From positions 9,991 to 73,990 of the forward strand of contig CAJWQX010000005.1 of the NCBI GenBank assembly GCA_913045265.1: a DNA stretch of 64,000 nt, read 5' to 3'. The DNA is from UBA11889 sp002313255 (GTDB taxonomy: Bacteria > Pseudomonadota > Gammaproteobacteria > Pseudomonadales > Azotimanducaceae). Positions within the stretch are counted from its first letter, which is position 1. Every line of letters starts with the position of its first letter. The notes under the pieces are model-generated. The model saw nothing but the letters and a program-made list of their open reading frames with translations, searched no databases and had not been told where the DNA came from. Positions 42,668 to 52,187 of this stretch are shown here, one piece after another. Position numbers and translations under genes: made by a program.

Positions 42668-45033
42668 CGGAGTATCTCTCCTTTGCCCGTGATTCCTTGC
42701 TCAGCTAACTCGTCGTATCGTTGCCGCGGCATCCTCAGAAATTCTTCAAACACTTCAAACGAATGCTGTCCTTGCATCGGCGCTGGTCGCGTCACCCCTC
42801 CCTCAGTCCGACTGAACAACATCGGCAATCCCGACTGCCACATCGTGCCGGTTTCCGGGTGGTCGACTCGTACCATGTGGCCACGCTCACGTAATTGCGT
42901 ATTTGCAACAATGTCGGCAGGGCCCAATACCGGAGCTGCCGGGACGCCAAGACGACAGAGCTCATTGGCGAGAGAGTGTCTGTCGAGCTTTTCCGTTACC
43001 GATGATAGAAGTGCATCGATCGAATCTTCGTGCTTCTTTCGATCCTCGTTGCAGAGCCATTGTCGTCCGTCGATTTCAAGAACCTCGCAAATGAGTTGCC
43101 AATGCAACTCGGTTTCAGCCGATATCGCTATCCACTCGTCATCGCCTGAACTCGGATATATAGCGTGCGGCGCGTACAGCGGGTGGCGATTGCCCTGCGG
43201 TCCACGTACGTGGCCATTGATTTCATATTCCATCCAAGCATCCCCGATAAACAAAAAGTTCGCTTCTTGCATCGATAGGTCAATGTACTGTCCTTTCCCG
43301 GTGCGGTCGCGATGCAACAACGCTAAGGCGATTGCGGCAAATCCACACAGCCCCGCGACCGGATCAGGATACATTTGTCCTGAGTTCTGTGGTTGCTCTC
43401 CTTCGTACCCCAAGAGCGCCGACATCCCCGACGAAGGTTCGATCGTTCCACCGATTCCTGGCACGTTAGCCCACGGTCCGGTCGCGCCATACGCAGAGAG
43501 GCTCGCAAAGACAATATCGGGTTTGATCGCCAGCAGCGCGTCATACCCTAACCCAAGATTATTCATTACCCGCGGTGAAAAATTCTCGGCGACAAAATCG
43601 AAATGGGGAAGAAGCTCGATAAATAAATCTTTACCTTCTGGTTTTGATAAATCAATTGTTACGCAACGCTTGTTCAAATTGACCGAGTTATAGAGTGGAC
43701 TGCAGTTCCATGCATGTCGGGCCGTGTCGGTATTCGCCAAATTACGGGGAATTGGATTTCGGTACGAGCCACGCCAACTATCTAGACGACTCCTTACTTC
43801 GACTTGAACAACATCGGCGCCCAATAACGCCAACATTTGCGTTGCGTACGTTCCGGCCCACGCCTGGGTTAAAACCAATCCACGAAAGCCCGACAAAGGA
43901 CCTTTGCCCCGGCCTCCCGACCGTACGGCTTGAACGGCGATCGATTGACGCGGCGCAAATTCGACCTCGCTCGATCGCGGTTTCGGCATCTCGTGCCTCA
44001 GTTCCCAAACGGATTCCGTTGTCCACGCAAAAGGTCCGGGGAACCGCGCGTTCGATCCAGACGGCGTTCTCAAAAATCCGCGAGCTTCGAATTGTGGGTT
44101 TTCGGCCATTTCGTCCATTCTGAGAACCGGTCCAGCGATAACGCGTTCTGCTCCAAGTGCCTCAAAAAGATCCATTCGCGTCCAACTCGACATAGCGTCC
44201 GCGACCCGCTTTGCAAACCGCGCGGCGTGTTTGGGTCGAATACCTGGTTGTTGTAGGTCCTCGTCGCCCGCCAGGTCGGGCAACCCCAGGAGGTGCATCG
44301 CCTTCACCCAAAAGGCCGGCCGCGATAGCGGTAACGCAAAATAACCATCCTTCACGGCTACGGGCCCTTCGTTCATGTTCACTGGCGCGCGTCTTCGTTG
44401 CCAAAGAAAATCGGAATATTGGTAGCGCAGCGGTGCCGGAGACGACGTCGAAACTAGGGTTTCCCACTCGGAAATGTCGATCAATTGCCCCAATCCATCC
44501 CTGGCGAATTTTTCGATCAAAGCAGCAACAACGCCGCCAAAGGCTAAAGTTCCCGCCTGATAGCTTGCCTGATAACCACTGCCCTTCAATGGGGGTCTTC
44601 CGAGAAGACCGTTGCAATGGGCCCAGCCGGACCGGGCATAGGCGGTTAGATCGTTACCGAGGTAGTCCTTGAACTCCCCCGTCTGGCCATACGGCGTGAT
44701 CGCGCACACGACGGCATTCTGGTTCTGTTCGAATAGCCGCGCGCCATCGCTACGACTGGTGACAATTACATCGGCTACGTCGATAAGCTGATCCGCCACC
44801 TCACGCCCGACCGACTTCTTGTTGGCGAGGACATACCGCGCCATAAGACTTTGGCCGCTTCCGTCGAAGGGCGGGAGCCGCCGCGCCAAATGCCCTCTAT
44901 CCGATTCCACCAAGACGACGTCGGCTCCGTAGTCAGCGAGCAGGCGCGAACACCACGCGGTCGCCAAACGGTCGCCAACATCCACGACCCGGATACCCGC
45001 TAGCGTCGAGCCGTCCAGGACGCTTTTACTCAT
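42664..45033 (-). CDS. double-domain class III CoA-transferase
   Basis: A 789-residue protein made of two CaiB/BaiF domains, residues 10-360 and 380-789. Each starts with the family pattern (GIRVVDVGDRLATAWCSRLLADYGADVVLVE and GLVLTQAWAGTYATQMLALLGADVVQVE). At the catalytic Asp position both domains carry Glu (E191 in DISEWE, E590 in DLSMQE). Either Glu supports the acyl-anhydride step or the enzyme has an altered mechanism. It is the first of four tightly overlapping genes that end with the sulfatase. Confidence 0.85.
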   Translation of the reverse strand: MSKSVLDGSTLAGIRVVDVGDRLATAWCSRLLADYGADVVLVESDRGHLARRLPPFDGSGQSLMARYVLANKKSVGREVADQLIDVADVIVTSRSDGARLFEQNQNAVVCAITPYGQTGEFKDYLGNDLTAYARSGWAHCNGLLGRPPLKGSGYQASYQAGTLAFGGVVAALIEKFARDGLGQLIDISEWETLVSTSSPAPLRYQYSDFLWQRRRAPVNMNEGPVAVKDGYFALPLSRPAFWVKAMHLLGLPDLAGDEDLQQPGIRPKHAARFAKRVADAMSSWTRMDLFEALGAERVIAGPVLRMDEMAENPQFEARGFLRTPSGSNARFPGPFAWTTESVWELRHEMPKPRSSEVEFAPRQSIAVQAVRSGGRGKGPLSGFRGLVLTQAWAGTYATQMLALLGADVVQVEVRSRLDSWRGSYRNPIPRNLANTDTARHAWNCSPLYNSVNLNKRCVTIDLSKPEGKDLFIELLPHFDFVAENFSPRVMNNLGLGYDALLAIKPDIVFASLSAYGATGPWANVPGIGGTIEPSSGMSALLGYEGEQPQNSGQMYPDPVAGLCGFAAIALALLHRDRTGKGQYIDLSMQEANFLFIGDAWMEYEINGHVRGPQGNRHPLYAPHAIYPSSGDDEWIAISAETELHWQLICEVLEIDGRQWLCNEDRKKHEDSIDALLSSVTEKLDRHSLANELCRLGVPAAPVLGPADIVANTQLRERGHMVRVDHPETGTMWQSGLPMLFSRTEGGVTRPAPMQGQHSFEVFEEFLRMPRQRYDELAEQGITGKGEILR

Positions 45034-45056
45034 CCTTCCCCACGAGCATCAATTCA

Positions 45057-45920
45057 TTAACCCCCCAAGAAATCAGCGACCAATTCAACAAAATCGTCCA
45101 GTTGGTCATGATGGGTCCAATGTCCCGCTTCATCGATTTCGATAAGTCGAACGTCGCCAAAATGTTCCAACGTGCCAGCTTGTCCGATGCGGTGGGGATA
45201 GCCCTGTTTAGAATTAATGATCAGCACCGGACAACGTATTCGTTTCCATAGATCAATGACATCTTCGCTGGGAATGTCGTACGGCGTGTGCGCACGCGTG
45301 TAATTATCGAATTTCCAGGTGTACGTTCCGTCCTCATTCTGATTACTCCCGTGAATCGTCAGGTGCCGGGCTTGTTGCGGTGTTAAATGGGGATTCGTTT
45401 CCTGCATCCGCTGAAACGCGTCTTCTAATGACTCATAGCGACGTGGAATTCGACCCGCGAGCGAATAATTTGAGTCGACCCACTGGCCCAGGCGAGCGGC
45501 TGGGTCCCCTGAATATCTGCCTGGATAGAGACCCACTCCTTCAACAATAACGAGTCGCTTCACCAGCTCAGGGAATATTCCCGAGTACATGGCGGCTATG
45601 GTTCCGCCCAACGAGTGTGCGACCACAGTCGTTGGCGCAAGCTCTTGTTGCCTAACAAGTTGTGCTACATCGTAGACGTACTCGAGATGTGTGTACGCGC
45701 TACCTTTACTCCACTCCGAGTCTCCATGGCCTCGAAAATCCGGAGCTACGATGTGATATCGATCACGGAACTCTTGCGCCACCCAATCCCAAGTATGGCA
45801 ATGATCATGAATACCATGCACGAGCAACATGCTCTCCGCTGAATCATTGCCCCAGTCGAGGTAATGCAATCGGAGCCGTTGAGAAAAGTACGTGTGTGAG
45901 GTCGGGTTATCGCGTTCCAC
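45057..45920 (-). CDS. alpha/beta hydrolase
   Basis: A 287-residue alpha/beta hydrolase. HYLDWGN, VHGIHDHCHTWD, APDFRGHGDSEWS, nucleophile elbow VAHSLGGTIA, and the catalytic His in EAGHWTHHDQL. The start is GTG 45920 with AGGGG upstream. It lies 23 bases ahead of the CoA-transferase gene and probably leads the same operon. Ester or C-C bond hydrolysis is possible; substrate unknown. Confidence 0.86.
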   Translation of the reverse strand: MERDNPTSHTYFSQRLRLHYLDWGNDSAESMLLVHGIHDHCHTWDWVAQEFRDRYHIVAPDFRGHGDSEWSKGSAYTHLEYVYDVAQLVRQQELAPTTVVAHSLGGTIAAMYSGIFPELVKRLVIVEGVGLYPGRYSGDPAARLGQWVDSNYSLAGRIPRRYESLEDAFQRMQETNPHLTPQQARHLTIHGSNQNEDGTYTWKFDNYTRAHTPYDIPSEDVIDLWKRIRCPVLIINSKQGYPHRIGQAGTLEHFGDVRLIEIDEAGHWTHHDQLDDFVELVADFLGG

Positions 45921-46117
45921 TCCAGCCCCTGAATCTTTAGCGCAGAATGTGCATTTTCAACCGGGCGTCGGGCATCGGCAATGCTATTCGATCAACTAGG
46001 TACTTAAATTTCACGTTCCCCACGTTGACCTCACGTCCAACCACCCTGTCTTGATCTGTATCTCGGGTCGTTCGGGACATGCGCTACCATGAGGCCCATG
46101 CTTCCGAGGAAAGTGGT

Positions 46118-46915
46118 ATGACGACCTACGAAAACTTAACCATAGAAAAAAATGGCTCCGTCGCTACCATCACGTTTAATCGGCCCGATAAGGCCAACGC
46201 TCTCGATCACGCACATTTGCTGGATATCGAGAACGCAGCGTTGTCATTTCGCGACGATCCCAACACGCGAGCCGTCGTTTTTACTGGCAACGGTAAGCAC
46301 TTTTCGTCCGGTGCAGATTTGTCCGCCAGTCCCGATCCAGTAGTCGAAAGCGCGGGGCTCGTGCTGCGTCGTCGTCGCGCACGATTAGGGGAACGCGCAA
46401 TTGAAGCGATCTACAACATGGATCAAATCACCATCGCCGCGTGGAACGGTGCCGCGATGGGCGGAGGTGCTTGCTTAGCGACTGCAATGGATTTTCGTAT
46501 TGGCGCCGACGACTGCTTCATGCAATACCCCGAAATTTTGATCGGCGTGAATCTGATGTGGAAAAGCCTTCCTCTTATTGCCCACCTCGCCGGACCAGCC
46601 CGCGCCAAGCGTTTGGTGGTCGGTGGAGAACGCGTCGATGCATCAACACTTTACGACTGGGGCATTCTCGATGCTCTCGTCAACCGAGAATCCTTGTTGG
46701 AAGAGGCTCTGTCCTGGGCAACCCGTTACGCTGCCCTCGCGCCGATTCCAGCTCAAATGATTAAACGAAGTGTCAACGCAATCGTTTCGTCCCTGGATGC
46801 GGCCGTTATGCACATGGACGTCGATCAAAACATCCTCTCGGCCACTACCGAGGACCGCCAAATTGCTATCAAAGCCTATCTCGAAAAGACCGAACCTTCG
46901 TTTACGGGTAACTAA
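46118..46915 (+). CDS. enoyl-CoA hydratase/isomerase (crotonase) family protein
   Basis: A 265-residue crotonase from ATG 46118, which has GAGGAAA a few bases upstream. ITFNRPDKANAL, KHFSSGADL and AAMGGGACLATAMD form the acyl-CoA pocket. The first catalytic Glu is missing (GGGAC), and the second is present as E139 in QYPEILIG. An isomerase or dehalogenase-like reaction is as possible as hydration. It is divergent from the hydrolase/CoA-transferase/sulfatase operon across 197 bases and converges with the RND pump. Confidence 0.84.
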   Translation: MTTYENLTIEKNGSVATITFNRPDKANALDHAHLLDIENAALSFRDDPNTRAVVFTGNGKHFSSGADLSASPDPVVESAGLVLRRRRARLGERAIEAIYNMDQITIAAWNGAAMGGGACLATAMDFRIGADDCFMQYPEILIGVNLMWKSLPLIAHLAGPARAKRLVVGGERVDASTLYDWGILDALVNRESLLEEALSWATRYAALAPIPAQMIKRSVNAIVSSLDAAVMHMDVDQNILSATTEDRQIAIKAYLEKTEPSFTGN

Positions 46916-46953
46916 CTTCCAACTACCCACAACGTCGATATTCAAAGCGCCGG

Positions 46954-49900
46954 TTAGCGGATCGGCGCGGATGCTTGCTGTTCGGACGCATGCGATTCGA
47001 CCAACGATTTCGAGCGTCGCAAGAAAAAGGGGTACAAGTCTTTTTCGACAATGCCAACGAACGCCGGAACAACAAAGAGAATAATCACACTTGCAAACAC
47101 AATGCCAACCGCAAGGCTGACTGCCATAGGGATAAGGAACTGTGCACTGATACTCCGCTCAAATAGCATAGGCGTAAGTCCGAGGGCCGTAGTAACTGTG
47201 GTCAAGAATATCGCGCGAAAACGCCGCTGAGCTGCCAAGACGATGGCTTCTTCTGGACCGTTGTCGGTTGTGCGACGAATGATGTTGTATCGATCAATCA
47301 TGACCAGTGAATCGTTCACCACGACCCCCGTTAGAGCGATCATGCCGAAAATCGAAATAAACGACAGGTCGTAGCCAAGGAGCAAATGTCCGATGACGGC
47401 TCCTGCCATCCCAGCCGGGATGCCAGCACCAATGATCAGCGGTTGAATGTAGCTTCTAAGTTCCGCAGCTAGAAGCGCGTACATCACGACCAGTGCAAAC
47501 GCCAACGCAGAGACCATCGCCGCAAGGTCCTCGACCTGATCTTGCGAGAAACCCGCCTTAGTCACTCGCAAACCCGGAAATTCTTTCACCAACGCGGGTA
47601 TCACTTCGTCGTCAATAATCGCAGTGGCCTCGGTTTGTGTCATAACGTCAGAATCCACCTTCCCCGAAACCGACACAATTCGGTGTCCATCGACTCGATT
47701 GATTTCGGAATAACTACGCGATTCGATCATCCGTGCCACGGTGGAGAGCGGGGCTTCGGTGCCATCCGCAAGACGAATTCGCACATTCAACAAATCTCGC
47801 TGGCTGTTTCGTTGATCGCGCGGATACCGAACCATCACCTTTAATTCCTGCCTACCTCGCTGTATCCGATGGACCTCTTCTCCAAAAAAATGCTGACGAA
47901 GCTGGCGCGCGATATCCGCTGGCGAAAGTCCCGCTGCCTCACCCGCGGCCGTGACTTCGATGTCGTATTGACGTTTACCCAAGCTTGACGAATCTTGTAG
48001 ATCGGTCATGCCTCTTATAGTTTGAATCTCACCCTTGAACCTTTCGATCGCTCGCGTCAGAAGGGTCTCGTCTTGATGTGAAAGCTCATAATCCACGGAT
48101 GAGCCGTCACCAATAATGTCACTTGAAAAAGACAGGCTTTCAGCGCCAGGAATTAGCCCCACCTCGGCTCGCCAAGCGCGAGCCAGTTCTTTCGCGGATT
48201 GGGTCCTAATCGAATCAGACAAGAGCTCGATTTGTACAGACGCAATGTGGCTCGCATACGTCGAGCCGGTACCACCGGTGGGTCCGCCCATACCCAGTTC
48301 GACGTGGCCGCCGATGGTAACGAGCGTCGATTTAAAAGCGGTACCACGAGTTGCGGTATTTACACTCACGGCCGCCGCTGTGACTTTTTCCGCAGCCGCC
48401 TGAGTGATCGAAAAAGGGGTCCCGATCGGAAACATTACCTGGGCATTAATTCGATCCGATTCAAGATCCGGGAAACCGATGTACCTAACCAAACCAAAAA
48501 ATAAGATCAGCGCTGCGATGGCAAGGAGACCGAACCACGCCAACATCGTTAGCCACCGATGGGATACGGCTTGGGCAATGGCTGGGACAAGAAGATCATC
48601 ACGAAAATGCTCCACCCAGCCGGCGATTTTCTGTTGGATGGCGTCCAATGGGAACCGGCTCCAATTCCCCGGATGCGCCAAATGCGCTGGTAAGATAAAG
48701 AACGCTTCAACCAGTGACATTGTCAACACCAACATTACAACGATGGCGGTATCTCTCATCATCTGTCCCAAGAAACCGGTAACAAGCGTAAGTGAACCAA
48801 AGGCCACCATAGTCGTCAGTACACCCACGAAAACGGGCGCGAGCACCCCCTTGACCCCGTTTACAGATGCTTCTGTTCCGACACGGCCCATTTCACGCTC
48901 TGCCGCGATGTTCTCGCCTACCACCACTGCGTCATCGACGACGACGCCAATGACGATAATGAGACCGAAAAGGGAGATCATGTTGATGCTGACATCGAAC
49001 GCTCCAAAAAAGAGGAACGCACCGAGAAACGAAATCGGCACGCCCATCGCAACCCATATCGCGAGCCGAAGATCCAACATAAGCACCAGGAAGAGAAACA
49101 CTAGTACAAAACCAAGCAAACCATTCTTTAGGAGAAGGCTGATGCGCGACTCAATAAATTCCGATTGATCTGAAAGAATGGCGATATCGAGTCCTTCGGG
49201 CCCTCTAAACGTCTCAAGTAGTACTCGAATATCCGCCGCGATGCCGATGGCATCTTCCGGCTCTGACTTCTGTACCCTGATCACCACACTCGGTCGGCCC
49301 TGGTACTGATTAATCAGATCAATGTCCGTAAAACCGTCTCGTATTTTCGCCACATCACGCAGACGTAATATGCTGCCATCCGAAGAAGCTCGAAGAACAA
49401 TGTCTTCGAACTCGCGGCCCGATACTCGTTTCGAGTTGGTACGGAGAAGGAGGTCGCCACCTTCTGTCCTTAATTCACCTGCCGACAGGTTTAGCGACGA
49501 CACCTTCACCGCGCCTGCCACCTGACTCATCGACAGGTTGTAACGACGCAACGCTTCTTCGCTGACCTCGATCGCAATTTCGTAATTACGAGCCCCGTCA
49601 ATCGAGACCAAGGAAACACTTGATAGTCCCAACAACGCCTGCTCAAGAAGTTCCGCACCACGGAGTAACTCCTTCTCTCCCCGTTCGGACGAAACCGCGA
49701 TGGCCATCACTTCGCTAACGGTCTCGGCAAGCACAACGTCCGGGTTTTCCGCATCTAAAGGTGGGAAGTCGACTAACCGATCAACCGCAGTCTCGATGTC
49801 GTTTCGAACTTTGACGACATCGATACCGTCTTTAAGCTCTGCGGTCACGACACCGTAGTTTTCGACTGCCGTCGACCGTACCCGATCAATACCGTCGATA

Positions 49901-50169
49901 CCCATAATGGCTTCTTCTACACGGCGCGTGACACCCTCTTCGACTTCACTCGGTGTCGCGCCTGGGTAGGGCACCGAAATGCTTACAATGCCAAGGTCCA
50001 GGGTTGGAAACGTCTGTGAGGTGAGGTTTGTCCAGGCAAAAAAACCGCCGATGAGCATCACCAACATCGTCAAATTGGCTGCTACAGAATTACTCGCGAA
50101 AGCCTCCAATAGGCGATTTCTACTCGGCGTGGGCGACGCGTTGGGATCAACGTCATCAATGTCACTCAT
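46954..50169 (-). CDS. RND efflux transporter permease subunit
   Basis: A 1071-residue RND permease with the usual twelve-helix, two-loop layout. TM4 carries the proton-relay acidic pair (VVVDDAVVVGENI). FLGAFLFFGAFDVSINMISLFGLI and GMIALTGVVVNDSLVMIDRYN are the two symmetric membrane blocks. It takes substrates from the periplasm or membrane with an adaptor and an outer-membrane channel, driven by the proton gradient. The adaptor gene overlaps it by 4 bases; no outer-membrane factor gene is adjacent. Substrate unknown. Confidence 0.92.
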   Translation of the reverse strand: MSDIDDVDPNASPTPSRNRLLEAFASNSVAANLTMLVMLIGGFFAWTNLTSQTFPTLDLGIVSISVPYPGATPSEVEEGVTRRVEEAIMGIDGIDRVRSTAVENYGVVTAELKDGIDVVKVRNDIETAVDRLVDFPPLDAENPDVVLAETVSEVMAIAVSSERGEKELLRGAELLEQALLGLSSVSLVSIDGARNYEIAIEVSEEALRRYNLSMSQVAGAVKVSSLNLSAGELRTEGGDLLLRTNSKRVSGREFEDIVLRASSDGSILRLRDVAKIRDGFTDIDLINQYQGRPSVVIRVQKSEPEDAIGIAADIRVLLETFRGPEGLDIAILSDQSEFIESRISLLLKNGLLGFVLVFLFLVLMLDLRLAIWVAMGVPISFLGAFLFFGAFDVSINMISLFGLIIVIGVVVDDAVVVGENIAAEREMGRVGTEASVNGVKGVLAPVFVGVLTTMVAFGSLTLVTGFLGQMMRDTAIVVMLVLTMSLVEAFFILPAHLAHPGNWSRFPLDAIQQKIAGWVEHFRDDLLVPAIAQAVSHRWLTMLAWFGLLAIAALILFFGLVRYIGFPDLESDRINAQVMFPIGTPFSITQAAAEKVTAAAVSVNTATRGTAFKSTLVTIGGHVELGMGGPTGGTGSTYASHIASVQIELLSDSIRTQSAKELARAWRAEVGLIPGAESLSFSSDIIGDGSSVDYELSHQDETLLTRAIERFKGEIQTIRGMTDLQDSSSLGKRQYDIEVTAAGEAAGLSPADIARQLRQHFFGEEVHRIQRGRQELKVMVRYPRDQRNSQRDLLNVRIRLADGTEAPLSTVARMIESRSYSEINRVDGHRIVSVSGKVDSDVMTQTEATAIIDDEVIPALVKEFPGLRVTKAGFSQDQVEDLAAMVSALAFALVVMYALLAAELRSYIQPLIIGAGIPAGMAGAVIGHLLLGYDLSFISIFGMIALTGVVVNDSLVMIDRYNIIRRTTDNGPEEAIVLAAQRRFRAIFLTTVTTALGLTPMLFERSISAQFLIPMAVSLAVGIVFASVIILFVVPAFVGIVEKDLYPFFLRRSKSLVESHASEQQASAPIR

Positions 50170-51299
50170 GGGGCGGTATCAACCCGCATCGTGCGCACGT
50201 GCATACCTTCGAATGCGGAAGGAACGCGCCCGAACACGATTCCTTGCCCGTAATCAAAAGCTTCTACCAGGATGCCCACCATTGAACGGTTCCTGATATC
50301 GGGTGAATGCTGGACCAGTTTGTCATCAATAACTATCCACAGGTGGCCGCCTGGTTGCTCGACCGCCTCCGAGAGCTGATAGGAGAATGGCACGGTGGGT
50401 CCTACTATCTTTGCATTGATAAATGTTCCAGGAGACAGTTCCGGACCGCCTGTTAACCGCAAGTACAATTTCGAAAACCGGGTACGCTCATCCAATACTG
50501 CAGCGACCCGCTCCACGATCGCTGGATACACATTCGTCTCCGTTGTATTAGATCCCACATACACCATCGCGGCACGACCTTCCGCGGGCGTCAGGTTCAG
50601 TAGTTCGGTTTGTCCGATGGGTATGTTCACTTCAAGTGCATCGAGCGCGAATACTCGTCCGAAGGACTGTCCTCGAGAAAGCATCTGCCCCACTTCTGCC
50701 GTGCTGGAAGTCACTCTACCCGCGAAAGGCAACGAAATTTTCGTTCGGGAAAGATCCAACGCCGCCGCCGCCGCACGAGCGCGCGCAGACAACAGCTGCG
50801 CACGTGCCTGTCCGATCTGGGGCTCTCTCGCCACTAACGCTGGTACCGAATCCCCTGGGTGTAGAAGCGCGTAATTGCTGCTCGCAACCCCGCCTTCCGT
50901 TTGCTGCAACAACAAATTCGATTCCGCACCTGCCACTTCCGCATTCGCCTGATCCAACGCAAAACGGAAATCGCGCTCATCAATCCCGATAAGGATTTCC
51001 TCCGCCCGAAAAGAACCACCAGCTCGAAGCGCCCTCGATACCTCGACCACCCGTCCCGAGACTTCGGGAACCAATTCGACGTAACTTCGGGCATTGATGG
51101 TTCCAGTGAGGTCGACCACGACCTCCCTCGCGATAGGCTTCGGTAACACTACGTTTACGATAGGTAGTGCGTTGACCCTGCTACTTCCTATCTGCGAACT
51201 TCGTTGTTCAACCGCCGGGTCGCGTAGGGTGAACGCATACGCTCCGAGGCCAACCACGAACACTAGGATCAACCCAATTTGCAGTGCACCTGACGTCAA
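50166..51299 (-). CDS. RND efflux periplasmic adaptor (membrane fusion protein)
   Basis: A 377-residue adaptor with one N-terminal membrane helix (LQIGLILVFVVGLGAYAF), a lipoyl/barrel-sandwich start (INARSYVELVPEVSGRVVEV) and a predicted alpha-hairpin around ALDQANAEVAGAESNLLLQQ. It links the permease to an outer-membrane channel. The start is unclear. TTG 51299 is the only canonical start codon between an in-frame stop (51363-51365) and the membrane helix, but it has only a weak AGGA site. The residues ahead of it would also fit a short cytosolic N-terminus. Confidence 0.87.
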   Translation of the reverse strand: MTSGALQIGLILVFVVGLGAYAFTLRDPAVEQRSSQIGSSRVNALPIVNVVLPKPIAREVVVDLTGTINARSYVELVPEVSGRVVEVSRALRAGGSFRAEEILIGIDERDFRFALDQANAEVAGAESNLLLQQTEGGVASSNYALLHPGDSVPALVAREPQIGQARAQLLSARARAAAAALDLSRTKISLPFAGRVTSSTAEVGQMLSRGQSFGRVFALDALEVNIPIGQTELLNLTPAEGRAAMVYVGSNTTETNVYPAIVERVAAVLDERTRFSKLYLRLTGGPELSPGTFINAKIVGPTVPFSYQLSEAVEQPGGHLWIVIDDKLVQHSPDIRNRSMVGILVEAFDYGQGIVFGRVPSAFEGMHVRTMRVDTAP

Positions 51300-51453
51300 A
51301 ATCCTACGACTTGAGTTGCGGATATCGATGTCTGAATCCCCCCTTACAATTCGTTTGTCCGTTTACCCACCGAACCCATGATATTCCGCAATGTGCGCCA
51401 ACACGCACCGCCTATCGTGAGCATGCCAGGCATCCGAATTCCGCCTCCGACGC

Positions 51454-51774
51454 TTACTGTGTGACCGAACGGGGGGTCGGAACAATCCGTTGAACCTTGA
51501 TCCCTGAGCGGTCCATCAATTCACCCACACGAGGTGCGAACGACGTTTTCCAGTCGTCACTTTCATAGACGGCTTCGTAGAGACGCTCTCGTTCACTTTC
51601 CGAACTAAAACGACGCATCCATACGTACGTTGTCGGGTCTTCTTCTCCGCGAAAACTCCCCGTAATCACCATCCCTTTTCCAACTTGAAAGGGAATAATC
51701 TCGGACTCCATTAATTCGACGAACGCGTCCATTTTCCCGTCAACAATTTTGTATTGTCTCAACTCATAGAACAT
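51454..51774 (-). CDS. NIPSNAP family protein
   Basis: A 106-residue NIPSNAP/ferredoxin-like alpha+beta barrel domain. It starts FYELRQYKIVDGKMDAFVELM and has the TTYVWMRRFSSESERERL block. Bacterial members are small dimeric proteins of unknown role, often near oxidoreductases. It lies just after the DUF427 gene and before the RND pair, all on the same strand. Confidence 0.8.
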   Translation of the reverse strand: MFYELRQYKIVDGKMDAFVELMESEIIPFQVGKGMVITGSFRGEEDPTTYVWMRRFSSESERERLYEAVYESDDWKTSFAPRVGELMDRSGIKVQRIVPTPRSVTQ

Positions 51775-51820
51775 TCAATTCCCCTTGTAATAAAGGCCCA
51801 ATCCATTTACATCGGGACTG

Positions 51821-52102
51821 TTAGCTCGAAACCTCAATTGCTCCCCAGAAAGCAACTCGATCCTCGATTTCAGCCGCAGCTGGCTTCGGCTCCGGGTAAT
51901 GCCAAGCGGCATCAGCTTCGGTTTCCCCATCCACAACGACGTTGAGATAGTGTGCGGTCCCTTTCCAGGGACAATTCGATGTTGTCTTACTTTCCGTGAA
52001 AAATTCATCCGCGAGCGACGCACGAGGAAAATAGTGATTGCCTTCAATCACCACGGTTTCCTCACTTTCCGCGATGACCTGACCATTACATATTGCCTTC
52101 AT
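51821..52102 (-). CDS. DUF427 domain protein
   Basis: A 93-residue DUF427 protein. It starts MKAICNGQVIAESEETVVIEGNHYFP and has the conserved SNCPWKGTAHYLNVVVDG and AAWHYPEP segments. A GAGGCGGG ribosome-binding site precedes ATG 52102, so the 20 additional upstream residues are rejected. Function unknown. Confidence 0.85.
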   Translation of the reverse strand: MKAICNGQVIAESEETVVIEGNHYFPRASLADEFFTESKTTSNCPWKGTAHYLNVVVDGETEADAAWHYPEPKPAAAEIEDRVAFWGAIEVSS

Positions 52103-52187
52103 AGTACCCGCCTCTACTTTCGAAGAAGCGTGACACGCAAGAACGCCCTTTGACAACGTCAAGCGCTACGAATGTGAGACGGCGCCG

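Noticed and set aside
42473..43693. 406-codon open frame on the plus strand opposite the double CoA-transferase and the following crotonase
   Set aside because: Composition is Arg/Ser/Pro/Cys-rich with no recognisable domain. It is antisense to two clear family members, so it is a shadow.
48404..49168. 254-codon open frame opposite the RND permease
   Set aside because: Low-complexity Thr/Ser/Pro-rich translation antisense to a complete RND protein.
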